Shown: piece by piece, positions 1 through 5,785 of the stretch | Layout: every line of letters begins with the position of its first letter | How positions within the stretch are numbered: position 1 is the stretch's first letter | Assembly: GCA_964609495.1 (NCBI GenBank) | Contig: CAZSTA010000069.1 | Location: forward strand, 1-16,626 | Length of the DNA stretch: 16,626 nt | Direction: 5' to 3' | Source: CAZSTA01 sp964609495 [NCBI: uncultured bacterium] | Lineage (GTDB): Bacteria; CAZSTA01 | Notes under the pieces: generated by a model | The model's database searches: none | What the model saw: only the letters and a program-made list of their open reading frames with translations | What the model was told of the DNA's origin: nothing | Program-made: the position numbers and the translations under genes

Positions 1-212
1 TTAGCCTGTTCTTCAATCATAGTTTTGAGAATCTTTGGCCGGAAGGTATCGCCTGGATGGTGAAAAGAAACAGTTACTCTTCTACCATCAGAGTGAAGAT
101 GCTGACGATGGCTGCCTGATTTCCGATCGAGATTAAATCCATCTCTTTTTAAAGCACTAATCAACCTTCTGGCGGTTAGAGAACGAAGTTTTGAGTAATC
201 AATTCCCATCAT
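1..212 (-). CDS. hicA: HicA-family mRNA interferase toxin, 3' end cut by the window
   Basis: Seventy codons are visible from ATG at 212 to the window edge, and the frame is still open there. The protein begins MMGIDYSKLRSL and contains the HicA signature: a G-S-H segment (KSGSHRQHLH, about residues 31-40) with the catalytic-type histidine in the double-stranded-RNA-binding-like fold, then a basic strand (GRRVTVSFHHPGD, 43-55) and a C-terminal helix beginning RPKILKTMIEEQ. HicA toxins are usually about 60-85 residues, so only a few are probably missing. Known members cleave mRNA and are neutralised by HicB. The ATG overlaps the hicB stop as ATGA, so the two are translationally coupled. A second ATG follows immediately at 209, and either could be the true start. 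The family call is secure; activity is inferred. Confidence 0.85.
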   Translation of the reverse strand, partial: MMGIDYSKLRSLTARRLISALKRDGFNLDRKSGSHRQHLHSDGRRVTVSFHHPGDTFRPKILKTMIEEQA

Positions 213-454
213 ACAGTAACAGCCACTGAGGGCTCAGAGAAGACTTTTACCTCTTTTTCTGGTTCTTCTGGGATCTTCTCCTGGTGTTCAATCATGCTCT
301 CTACTGTCATCTGAACTACTTCTCTGATGTTTTTTAAAGCTTCTTCTTTGGTGTATCCCCAAGTAGCCCCACCTTTATCTTTAAGAACAGGACAGTAGGC
401 AAACCACCTATCCTCATCAGGTTCAATTACTACTCTGAAGACATAAATCTTCAT
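209..454 (-). CDS. hicB: HicB-family antitoxin
   Basis: An 81-residue protein with the HicB partial RNase-H-like fold. It starts with a beta strand (MKIYVFRVVIEPDEDRWFAY), has the typical aromatic/Cys-Pro turn (W17-F-A-Y-C21-P), then the G-A-T-W-G-Y-T-K-E-E-A-L segment (29-40) leading into the long helix. The tail is acidic and proline-rich. No ribbon-helix-helix or helix-turn-helix domain follows, so this is a short HicB, and repression of its own promoter by an attached DNA-binding domain is not expected. Its role is to bind and block HicA, whose gene follows with a 4-base overlap. The order is antitoxin first, the reverse of the hicA-hicB order in E. coli. The start ATG at 454 lies a few bases after an AGAAGGAAG ribosome binding site. 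Confidence 0.85.
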   Translation of the reverse strand: MKIYVFRVVIEPDEDRWFAYCPVLKDKGGATWGYTKEEALKNIREVVQMTVESMIEHQEKIPEEPEKEVKVFSEPSVAVTV

Positions 455-538
455 TCTTCCTTCTCTAACCCCTTTTTGACCACCTTATCAGAAGAGTCCA
501 ACTTAGATATATCTTATTATTGCCCCATCTTTGATTAT

Positions 539-567
539 ATTATACTTCAAAATTGAGTTATAGTCAA
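539..567 (-). promoter_or_regulatory. Promoter for hicBA
   Basis: Read on the minus strand, a -35 TTGACT (567-562), a 17-base spacer and a -10 TATAAT (544-539) stand about 85 bases upstream of the hicB start. Eleven of twelve hexamer bases match the sigma-70 consensus. It gives the toxin-antitoxin pair its own transcription start, independent of the operon upstream. A second TATAAT overlaps at 539-534 but has a less suitable spacing. Confidence 0.75.
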
Positions 568-651
568 TAGTTTAGATTAAAAAGTAGGTATGTAAACTTC
601 GTGCTGGGAATAGATTAAGCAGTTTCCAAGAAGCTTCAAGGGGAATTATCT

Positions 652-709
652 AAATCACCCTCCCGTCAAGGGAGGGGGATGTTCCCTCTCCCCTTGTGGG
701 AGAGGGGGA
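652..709. repeat. Double-hairpin GC-rich repeat, copy A (compact form)
   Basis: Two perfect hairpins sit side by side. The first pairs CCCTCCC (658-664) with GGGAGGG (670-676) around loop GTCAA. The second pairs CCCTCTCCC (684-692) with GGGAGAGGG (698-706) around loop CTTGT. The block starts AAATCACC and lies immediately after the stop codon of the gene at 712-933, so it may also act as its terminator or as an mRNA end-stabiliser, though no clear U-run follows. The same ordered pair recurs in the opposite orientation at 4144-4256. The rest of the 455-711 gap holds the hicBA promoter and nothing else I recognise. Confidence 0.8.
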
Positions 710-711
710 AA

Positions 712-933
712 TTATATCTTGAATTCCCTACCAAAGAACTGAGCATAGCCTCCCTTTAGATAATCCTCGATCTGAACTGGTCCCTTTCGAGAGGTCTTTA
801 TTATCCCCACCGGAGATTTTATCTCCCTATTCCTCTCCTTTTCCTGTAACTTCTTTATCAATTCGATCAACTCAGCTAGCTCTCTTTCTATCTCTAAAGC
901 TTTCTTCTGTAGTAAATCCAGTTCGATGTTCAT
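712..933 (-). CDS. Small hypothetical protein with N-terminal coiled coil
   Basis: 73 residues, not recognised. The first 35 residues (LLQKKALEIERELAELIELI and on to KKLQEKERNRE) have a leucine/isoleucine heptad pattern typical of a short coiled coil. The remainder (SPVGIIKTSRKGPVQIEDY, then LKGGYAQFFGREFKI) is basic and ends in an aromatic-rich tail. There is no signal peptide or membrane segment. The start ATG at 933 follows AGAGG with 8 bases between, and a good promoter lies 60-90 bases upstream, so it is probably a real, separately transcribed gene. The stop is followed at once by a repeat hairpin. It may act as a small oligomeric adaptor, but the sequence gives no function. Confidence 0.55.
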   Translation of the reverse strand: MNIELDLLQKKALEIERELAELIELIKKLQEKERNREIKSPVGIIKTSRKGPVQIEDYLKGGYAQFFGREFKI

Positions 934-991
934 AGTCGGTCCCTCTTTATATCCCGTTAAAATCCTATTTAAGTGACTTTGCTCATCCTTT

Positions 992-1020
992 ATTATATCA
1001 CATCACTTTCCTTCTAGCAA
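992..1020 (-). promoter_or_regulatory. Promoter for the small coiled-coil gene
   Basis: On the minus strand, TTGCTA (1020-1015), a 17-base spacer and a perfect TATAAT (997-992) lie just after the end of the preceding gene and about 60 bases before the ATG at 933. The -35 matches consensus at four of six positions. Confidence 0.6.
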
Positions 1021-1036
1021 CAAGCTGGGCGGTTGC

Positions 1037-1333
1037 TTACGCATCCTCTGGTATAGGATGACATATAACAGCGTGAATTTCTCTTCTAGCTTCATCTTTC
1101 GTTGCATCTTTCATAACTTGGCTGATGATTTCCCAGATATTCTGCTCCTGTTGTTCTGTTAAATCCAATCTATCAAAGCCTGCCTGCTTGCTTTGGGTCT
1201 TATACCAATTACATTTACCTTTGCAGACCGCCTTATGTAACTGGCTCCTTGCGGAAGCCCGGTTGATATTCTCCTTCTCCACAATTTGATTGGTGATTTT
1301 CTCTACCTTCTGTTCCGATGTTAATTCTTGCAC
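1037..1333 (-). CDS. Small hypothetical protein, helical and charged
   Basis: 98 residues from a GTG start at 1333, chosen because AAGGAGGG stands at ideal spacing (about 9 bases) before it. The open frame extends 13 codons further upstream, but that stretch contains the ribosome binding site itself. The protein (VQELTSEQKVEKITNQIVEK...) is mostly helix-forming and charged. It has one C-K-G-K-C pair near the middle (in the fragment AVCKGKCNWYK) and an isolated C-H-P near the end (VICHPIPEDA). I do not recognise a family. It has no membrane segment or signal peptide. It lies 65 bases after the radical SAM gene and may be co-transcribed with it. Confidence 0.55.
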   Translation of the reverse strand: MQELTSEQKVEKITNQIVEKENINRASARSQLHKAVCKGKCNWYKTQSKQAGFDRLDLTEQQEQNIWEIISQVMKDATKDEARREIHAVICHPIPEDA

Positions 1334-1398
1334 TGCTTTATCCCTCCTTTTTTGGCAAGCAAGTAAAGACACTACTTTCAGATCCTTATAGGATAGAG

Positions 1399-2811
1399 CT
1401 ACAGTCCTATGACTTTTAAACCAGCCTTTATCTTTCTCCCCAATTCGGGAAGCGATTTAACCCTCATAAGCTCCTTGAAGATATAGGTGGGACGGGTGTA
1501 GAAGGATTTATAGGCGAACTTCATCAACTCGATCAATTCCTCGGTCTTTAGATGCTCCTCCCAGTAGAGAGGTTGAAAGTTAGGAGTGGGATTCTCGGCG
1601 AATTCCCTCCAATAATCATAAGGTAGAATACCCTCCTGCAAACCTTTGAGGTAAAGATCAGTTGCCGGAAAAGGAGTAGTTATAGTTATATGCACAAAGT
1701 CAGGATCTAACTCCTTTGCCACCTGGATCGTCTTCATAATATGCTCTCGCGTCTCAGTAGGACTGCCGATCATAAAGTAGGCTAGGGTCGAGATCCCCAC
1801 CATTTTCGTCATCTGAAAGGCGCGCCGAACTTCATCTAAAGTTATACCTTTCCTAAGCACCTTGAGTATATCTGGAGTTCCCGCTTCTACTCCGTAGTGT
1901 ATCCTCTCGCAGTGAGCCTCTGCCAGCTTCTCCAACATCTCCTCATCCACGGTATCAACCCTGGCTCTGATATCCCAACCGATATCGAGTTTTCTCCTGA
2001 TGATCTCATCACAGACATCGATCACCCTTTGTCGCTTTATAGTGAAGGTATCATCATATACCAGAAATTCATTTATTCCCATCCCAATGCACTCCTCCAT
2101 CTCATCCACCACGCTGACGGCGGAACGAGCTCGGAACTTATGACCAAGATGGGGTCTCTCACAGAAGAGGCAGTGATAGGGACAGCCTCGGCTAGTGAAC
2201 ATCGTGGTTATAGGAGAACGTTTGGCGAGAAGCGAGGAGTACTTCTTATAAGGAGTGAGATGTCGGGCGGGAAATGGCAAGGTGTCTAGCTCCTGAATCA
2301 ATTCTCGGGCTTCATTATATATAGTCTCTCCATTATCCTGGAAGACCAATCCCTTCACTTCTTTGAGCTTTCTCATATCACCGAAGTTATTCAGGAACTC
2401 GGCGAAGGTTATCTCTCCCTCCCCAAGCACTAGATAATCCACTTCGGGAAGATTGATTGTCTCTTCGGGGTAGATGTGAACATGGGATCCGCCCAATACT
2501 ATAGGCATATCCTTGTCGAGCTTTTTGACCAGACGAGCAGTTTTCAGCACATCGAGGAGAGTAAAGGTCATAGTTTGAATACCAACTAGATCAGGATTCG
2601 ACTCCTCTACCCTCTTCTCCAACTTCTCATAACTTAGTTCCTCGACCTGGGTATCCAATATCTCAATATCCCAATCGGTGTGTTTTTGAGCATAAGCGGC
2701 TATATAAAGTAACCCCAAAGGGGGATTATAACCACGTTCCTCATCTATTATCGTGGGATTATTTCCCACTATCGTGTTTTCCGCTGGAGGATTTATCAAC
2801 AACACCTTCAT
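1399..2811 (-). CDS. B12-binding-domain radical SAM protein
   Basis: 470 residues with the architecture of cobalamin-dependent radical SAM enzymes. Residues 1-140 form the Rossmann-like B12-binding domain (MKVLLINPPAENT, PLGLLYIAAYA, DLVGIQTMTF, PIVLGGSHVHIYPEE, VDYLVLGEGE). It lacks the DxHxxG lower-ligand motif, as many members do. The radical SAM barrel follows, with the 4Fe-4S ligands C210, C214 and C217 in RGCPYHCLFCERP and the GVEAGTPDILKVLRKG strand-loop typical of the Elp3/MiaB-like core. The C-terminus is a helical extension. Members perform methylations, cyclisations or rearrangements on unactivated carbons; the substrate cannot be read from sequence. The start ATG overlaps the stop of the membrane glycosyltransferase gene (ATGA) and follows AGAGGTGA, so the two proteins are made together and may act on one lipid-linked substrate. 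Confidence 0.85.
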   Translation of the reverse strand: MKVLLINPPAENTIVGNNPTIIDEERGYNPPLGLLYIAAYAQKHTDWDIEILDTQVEELSYEKLEKRVEESNPDLVGIQTMTFTLLDVLKTARLVKKLDKDMPIVLGGSHVHIYPEETINLPEVDYLVLGEGEITFAEFLNNFGDMRKLKEVKGLVFQDNGETIYNEARELIQELDTLPFPARHLTPYKKYSSLLAKRSPITTMFTSRGCPYHCLFCERPHLGHKFRARSAVSVVDEMEECIGMGINEFLVYDDTFTIKRQRVIDVCDEIIRRKLDIGWDIRARVDTVDEEMLEKLAEAHCERIHYGVEAGTPDILKVLRKGITLDEVRRAFQMTKMVGISTLAYFMIGSPTETREHIMKTIQVAKELDPDFVHITITTPFPATDLYLKGLQEGILPYDYWREFAENPTPNFQPLYWEEHLKTEELIELMKFAYKSFYTRPTYIFKELMRVKSLPELGRKIKAGLKVIGL

Positions 2812-3704
2812 TTCAACTCACCTCTCTTTACTATCAGATCCGCGAGCAACCCGATCATCCCCAGCTCTATCGAGGTTAAGATCAATAGCATCTGGGTATC
2901 AGTAACATTATGGAAAACTATCATCGTCCAGATAGCGGAAATGAACCCTATCAGGAAGAGGAATAGGCTGAGTGAGAGGAATATCTTCAGAGGATTGAAG
3001 TAGGTAATAGTGCGGATAATCAATAGTATGAAATTATAGGTATCCCTGATCGGCCTAATTTTAGATTTTCCCTCTCGTTCGTGATAATTTATAGGGATAT
3101 ATTTGACTGCGTATCCATTGGAGAGCATCGCTAAGGTTATAGTGGTGGTGAAGGAGAAGCCAGGAGGAAGGATAGGGAAGTATTTCATAACTACCTCCTT
3201 TTTGAAAGCTCGTAATCCAGAATTAAGATCGGGGATCTTGGTCTCAGCTAAGAAGTTAGCTAGATAAGCAAGTATCGCCTTTGCTGGTTTCCTCAGCAAC
3301 GGTATCTTGACGCTCTCCCCGATCCTTGCCCCTACCACCATATCATAATCTCCAATATAGCTTAGCATCTCTGGTATCCTATCGTTAGGATAGGTGCCAT
3401 CAGCATCGGTGATAACGATTATATCGCCTGAGGAATGACGAATTCCCGTCTTCAGAGCCGCCCCATATCCTCTATTCTCATTATGCTGGATAAGTTTAAC
3501 ATCCTCTTGTTGCTGGACGATCTCAGCGGTTTTATCACTCGATCCGTCGTCGATAGCGATGATCTCATAATCCCAGCCGCTCTCGGACATAACATCTTTG
3601 ATGTTATCTAGGACTTTGGGGATCCCCTTTTCTTCATTGAACATAGGAATAACAACGGTAACTTTCGCCAATTCAGATTTCCTTTCAGAGCTATTCAAAT
3701 TCAT
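2808..3704 (-). CDS. Family 2 glycosyltransferase, DPM1/GtrB-like, membrane-anchored
   Basis: 298 residues. The GT-A catalytic domain occupies about 15-235: VTVVIPMFNEEKGI, EIIAIDDGSSDKTAEIV, the metal-binding D100-A-D102 in ITDADGTYPNDRIPEML, VVGAR, then the acceptor-side LNSGLRAF and YHEREGKSKI motifs. Two transmembrane helices (about 241-264 and 271-292) close the protein. This is the layout of polyprenyl-phosphate sugar transferases of the dolichol-phosphate mannose synthase/GtrB type, which move a sugar from a nucleotide donor to undecaprenyl phosphate at the cytoplasmic membrane. The ATG at 3704 lies inside the end of the acetyltransferase gene (14-base overlap) and has no clear ribosome binding site. 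TTG at 3671, preceded by AAAGGA and giving a protein beginning (M)AKVTVVIP, is a good alternative start. It overlaps the radical SAM gene by 4 bases. Confidence 0.85.
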   Translation of the reverse strand: MNLNSSERKSELAKVTVVIPMFNEEKGIPKVLDNIKDVMSESGWDYEIIAIDDGSSDKTAEIVQQQEDVKLIQHNENRGYGAALKTGIRHSSGDIIVITDADGTYPNDRIPEMLSYIGDYDMVVGARIGESVKIPLLRKPAKAILAYLANFLAETKIPDLNSGLRAFKKEVVMKYFPILPPGFSFTTTITLAMLSNGYAVKYIPINYHEREGKSKIRPIRDTYNFILLIIRTITYFNPLKIFLSLSLFLFLIGFISAIWTMIVFHNVTDTQMLLILTSIELGMIGLLADLIVKRGELK

Positions 3705-4134
3705 TTTCTAAAAGCACCGCAGAGTGGGTAAAACCCCTCTTTTTATAGAATTCTATAGCTGAGGTATTATCACTTTCGGTACTGATCTCTATTTCGACAC
3801 AACCCCTTCTTTTCGCCTCTTCTATCGCAGATTCGATCAAAGCCGTGCCGATCCCTCTACCTCTGAACCTAGTGTCAACTACTAATTCATCTATCAAAGC
3901 AGAAGGTCCCGGATGAAAAAGGGTGTTTCTGAAGTGCACATTTATTAACCCAACGATGTTGCCCTCTTCCTCAGCTAACAGAATTAGATAAGCAGGATTA
4001 TCTAAAATTTGAGATAGGTTATCCTCGACTTGAGATGGGGGAATATCTCCTTCTCCATGAGCTACTTCTAATAGCTGAGAGAGGAGAGATAATATCTCTT
4101 TAGCATGTCCTTTATCTGCTGAGATGATATTCAC
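3691..4134 (-). CDS. GNAT-family N-acetyltransferase
   Basis: 147 residues from a GTG start at 4134. The frame is open up to 4287, but that upstream stretch is a translated double-hairpin repeat. In contrast, AGGTGATC, an 8-base match to the 16S anti-Shine-Dalgarno complement, sits 5 bases before this GTG. The protein is a single GNAT domain: helix-rich N-terminus (MNIISADKGHAKEILSLLSQ), ILLAEEEGNIVGLINVHF, IDELVVDTRFRGRGIGTAL with the acetyl-CoA pyrophosphate loop R-G-R-G-I-G (91-96), and the closing NTSAIEFYKKRGFTHSAVLL motif. It transfers an acetyl group from acetyl-CoA to an amine; the acceptor is unknown. It overlaps the glycosyltransferase gene downstream and follows the methyltransferase gene across the repeat. 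Confidence 0.8.
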   Translation of the reverse strand: MNIISADKGHAKEILSLLSQLLEVAHGEGDIPPSQVEDNLSQILDNPAYLILLAEEEGNIVGLINVHFRNTLFHPGPSALIDELVVDTRFRGRGIGTALIESAIEEAKRRGCVEIEISTESDNTSAIEFYKKRGFTHSAVLLENEFE

Positions 4135-4143
4135 ATTATGATC

Positions 4144-4256
4144 ACCTACATCCCCCTCACATATCCCTCTCCCACAAGGGGAGAGGGGACATCGAGATAG
4201 AGTTGCTCTCTTTATTCCCCCTCCCTTGATGGGAGGGGTTAGGGGAGGGTGATTTA
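4144..4256. repeat. Double-hairpin GC-rich repeat, copy B (long form)
   Basis: One perfect hairpin pairs CCCTCTCCC (4165-4173) with GGGAGAGGG (4179-4187) around ACAAG. A second pairs CCCCTCCC (4218-4225) with GGGAGGGG (4231-4238) around TTGAT, followed by an extra AGGGGAGGG arm. Read on the minus strand it has the same order of motifs as the copy at 652-709 on the plus strand (AAATCACCCTCCC..., then the CTTGT-loop hairpin), with about 12 extra bases in the first unit and about 22 between units. It begins in the stop codon of the methyltransferase gene and fills nearly the whole gap to the acetyltransferase gene. Repeats that translate as PLTPPIKGGG and PLSPCGRG are familiar false peptides in many bacterial genomes. 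Confidence 0.8.
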
Positions 4257-4895
4257 ATAGGCGGGTTTCTCCGCCAATATATCCCAATTACTATGGAGCT
4301 TAGTGCCCTCGAGCTTCCTTTCACTCAGCTTGATGCTCAAGATATCGAAATCATCGAATAGCTCTCTTGCGGATTCTTCATCGAAGAAGTGATGAAGAAC
4401 TCCCGCATCGGCTGATACCGAGGTGATAAAGGTATCCTTCTCTATCTCCTCCCCATGACCATACTTTCTATCTCGCTTTGAGTTCAAGTTCACAAAAGCT
4501 AGTCCCTTGGGTTTTAGGACTCGGTATATCTCCCCAACGGTCTTCTCTATATTATCCAAAGTATTATGATACATTACAAAAATGCTGATCACTACATCAA
4601 AGAACTCATCTGGATATAGGATCTCGGTCATATCGCTATTTACAAGCTCTGCCTTTAACCCCTCTTCTTCAAGCCACTTATAAGTGTAGCTTAATCCAGT
4701 GTCGGATATATCAGCACCATACATAGAGAAGCCCTGCTTAGCTAAATAGACTAGATGCCTTCCCGTTCCACAGCCAAGATCATATATCTTCTTGACGCCT
4801 CTCTCTTTGAACTTGGAGACAACTTCAACTAATCCTCCGTAAGGTTCTTTCCATCTAAATTCCTCTCGATTGAATAGTTCATCCCACTCTGGCAT
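4254..4895 (-). CDS. Class I SAM-dependent methyltransferase
   Basis: 213 residues with a single Rossmann methyltransferase domain. Motif I is D39-L-G-C-G-T-G45 in KIYDLGCGTGRHLVYLAKQG, the acidic ribose-binding residue is D62 (GADISDTGL), and motifs II/III follow as LVNSDMTEIL, FFDVVISIFVMYH and EIYRVLKPKGLAFVNLNS. The C-terminal part (HHFFDEESARELFDDFDILS) resembles the lid and final strands of TehB/UbiE-like small-molecule methyltransferases. The substrate is unknown. The ATG at 4895 has GGAGG six bases upstream, partly inside the 16-base gap after the PHP gene, so the two are co-transcribed. The stop codon touches the start of a repeat element. Confidence 0.8.
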   Translation of the reverse strand: MPEWDELFNREEFRWKEPYGGLVEVVSKFKERGVKKIYDLGCGTGRHLVYLAKQGFSMYGADISDTGLSYTYKWLEEEGLKAELVNSDMTEILYPDEFFDVVISIFVMYHNTLDNIEKTVGEIYRVLKPKGLAFVNLNSKRDRKYGHGEEIEKDTFITSVSADAGVLHHFFDEESARELFDDFDILSIKLSERKLEGTKLHSNWDILAEKPAY

Positions 4896-4911
4896 CGAAT
4901 CCCTCCAACAT

Positions 4912-5727
4912 TTAAACGATCTTCATCATCTTGGGATCTCTCTTATCGAATAAGGTTATATACTCAAAGCCTGCTTCTCTCGCTAGCTCTATCCCCTTAT
5001 CTATGTTTCTACCTATCGCCTCGGGAGAATGAGCGTCAGAGCCTACAGTTATTATCTCTCCTCCAAGCTCCTTATAGAGCTTTATCGCCTCGAATCCCGG
5101 ATAGGTTTCACCAGGCGCTTGGGTAAGACCAGAGGTGTTTATCTCGAGGCCAATCCCTTTCTCTACTATGATCTTTAGTATCCTCTCGATCTGTTCGGAG
5201 AAGCGAGTAAAATCAAAGGGACCGTAGAACTGAGTGCCATATCGTTTTATCAGATCGAGATGAGCGATGACATCAAATAATCCGCTCCTCGCGGCATTAT
5301 ATACTTCCTCGAAGTAGAGATCGTATATCTCTTGACAATTCCACTGGGGAAGATATTTTATCGCTCTTTCATCGGAGATGCTAAAGCCAACTACATAATG
5401 GACAGCGCCTAAGATATAGTCGAAGTCCTTGCCTACGAGAAAGTTCGCGGCTCTATCGTAAAATCGAGTTTGATAATCGACCTCGCCCCCCTTCTTTATC
5501 GTCAAGTGGGAGTTTCCGCTCTGCTGATATCCCTCTATCTCCTCGTTCCACTTCTCATAGTCGAAGTATTTATATCCCATATCCTGAGGGTCAAAGTCTA
5601 TATGCTCCGTGATACCGATCTCGAAAAACCCTAAATCCGCGGCTCTCTCACATTGCTCTAACATGGGAGTGGAGGAATCCGCGGAATAGTTGGTGTGAAT
5701 ATGATAATTAACTAGAATACTCTTCAT
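4912..5727 (-). CDS. PHP-domain phosphoesterase, histidinol-phosphatase (HisK/HisJ)-like
   Basis: 271 residues forming one PHP barrel. The metal-binding signature is complete: H9 and H11 (YHIHTNYSAD), E41-H42 (GITEHIDF), E82 (GGEVDY), H110 (GAVHYVV), H156 (VIAHLDLI) and D231/H233 (GSDAHS). Length and motif order fit the histidinol-phosphate phosphatase family, which removes phosphate from L-histidinol phosphate using a trinuclear metal site. No other his gene is present in the window, so another phosphate monoester is possible. The ATG at 5727 has no clear Shine-Dalgarno; the nearest purine run is the arm of a hairpin ending 15 bases upstream. This is unusual in a window where most other genes have good sites, and it may mean the hairpin affects translation. 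Confidence 0.75.
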   Translation of the reverse strand: MKSILVNYHIHTNYSADSSTPMLEQCERAADLGFFEIGITEHIDFDPQDMGYKYFDYEKWNEEIEGYQQSGNSHLTIKKGGEVDYQTRFYDRAANFLVGKDFDYILGAVHYVVGFSISDERAIKYLPQWNCQEIYDLYFEEVYNAARSGLFDVIAHLDLIKRYGTQFYGPFDFTRFSEQIERILKIIVEKGIGLEINTSGLTQAPGETYPGFEAIKLYKELGGEIITVGSDAHSPEAIGRNIDKGIELAREAGFEYITLFDKRDPKMMKIV

Positions 5728-5742
5728 AATCTAGTCGGCGGA

Positions 5743-5767
5743 AACCCCTACCACAAGGGTAGGGGTT
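5743..5767. repeat. Perfect 10-bp hairpin, related to the CTTGT-loop repeat
   Basis: AACCCCTACC (5743-5752) pairs exactly with GGTAGGGGTT (5758-5767) around loop ACAAG (CTTGT on the minus strand). The loop is the same as in the CCCTCTCCC hairpins at 684-706 and 4165-4187, but the stem sequence differs on both arms together, so pairing is kept. It lies between the stop of the sugar isomerase gene (5786) and the ATG of the PHP gene (5727). There is no U-run after it, so it looks more like a repeat or mRNA processing/stabilising structure than an intrinsic terminator. Confidence 0.7.
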
Positions 5768-5785
5768 GTTGACCCTCCGAAATCT

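Noticed and set aside
1334-1372. Upstream extension of the small gene at 1037-1333 to a GTG at 1372.
   Set aside because: The extension contains the AAGGAGGG ribosome binding site that fits the GTG at 1333.
1897-2289. Plus-strand reading frame of 130 codons, and similar plus-strand frames elsewhere.
   Set aside because: It lies entirely inside the radical SAM gene on the opposite strand and encodes low-complexity, family-less protein. The other plus-strand frames are likewise opposite or overlapping clear minus-strand genes.
2800-3710. Frameshift or fusion at the overlapping acetyltransferase, glycosyltransferase and radical SAM genes.
   Set aside because: Each frame encodes a complete domain with its own start and stop; overlaps of 4 and 14 bases are normal coupling.
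652-4256. CRISPR array from the repeated GC-rich hairpins.
   Set aside because: Only two composite copies and one variant, far apart and in opposite orientations, with no regular spacers and no cas genes.
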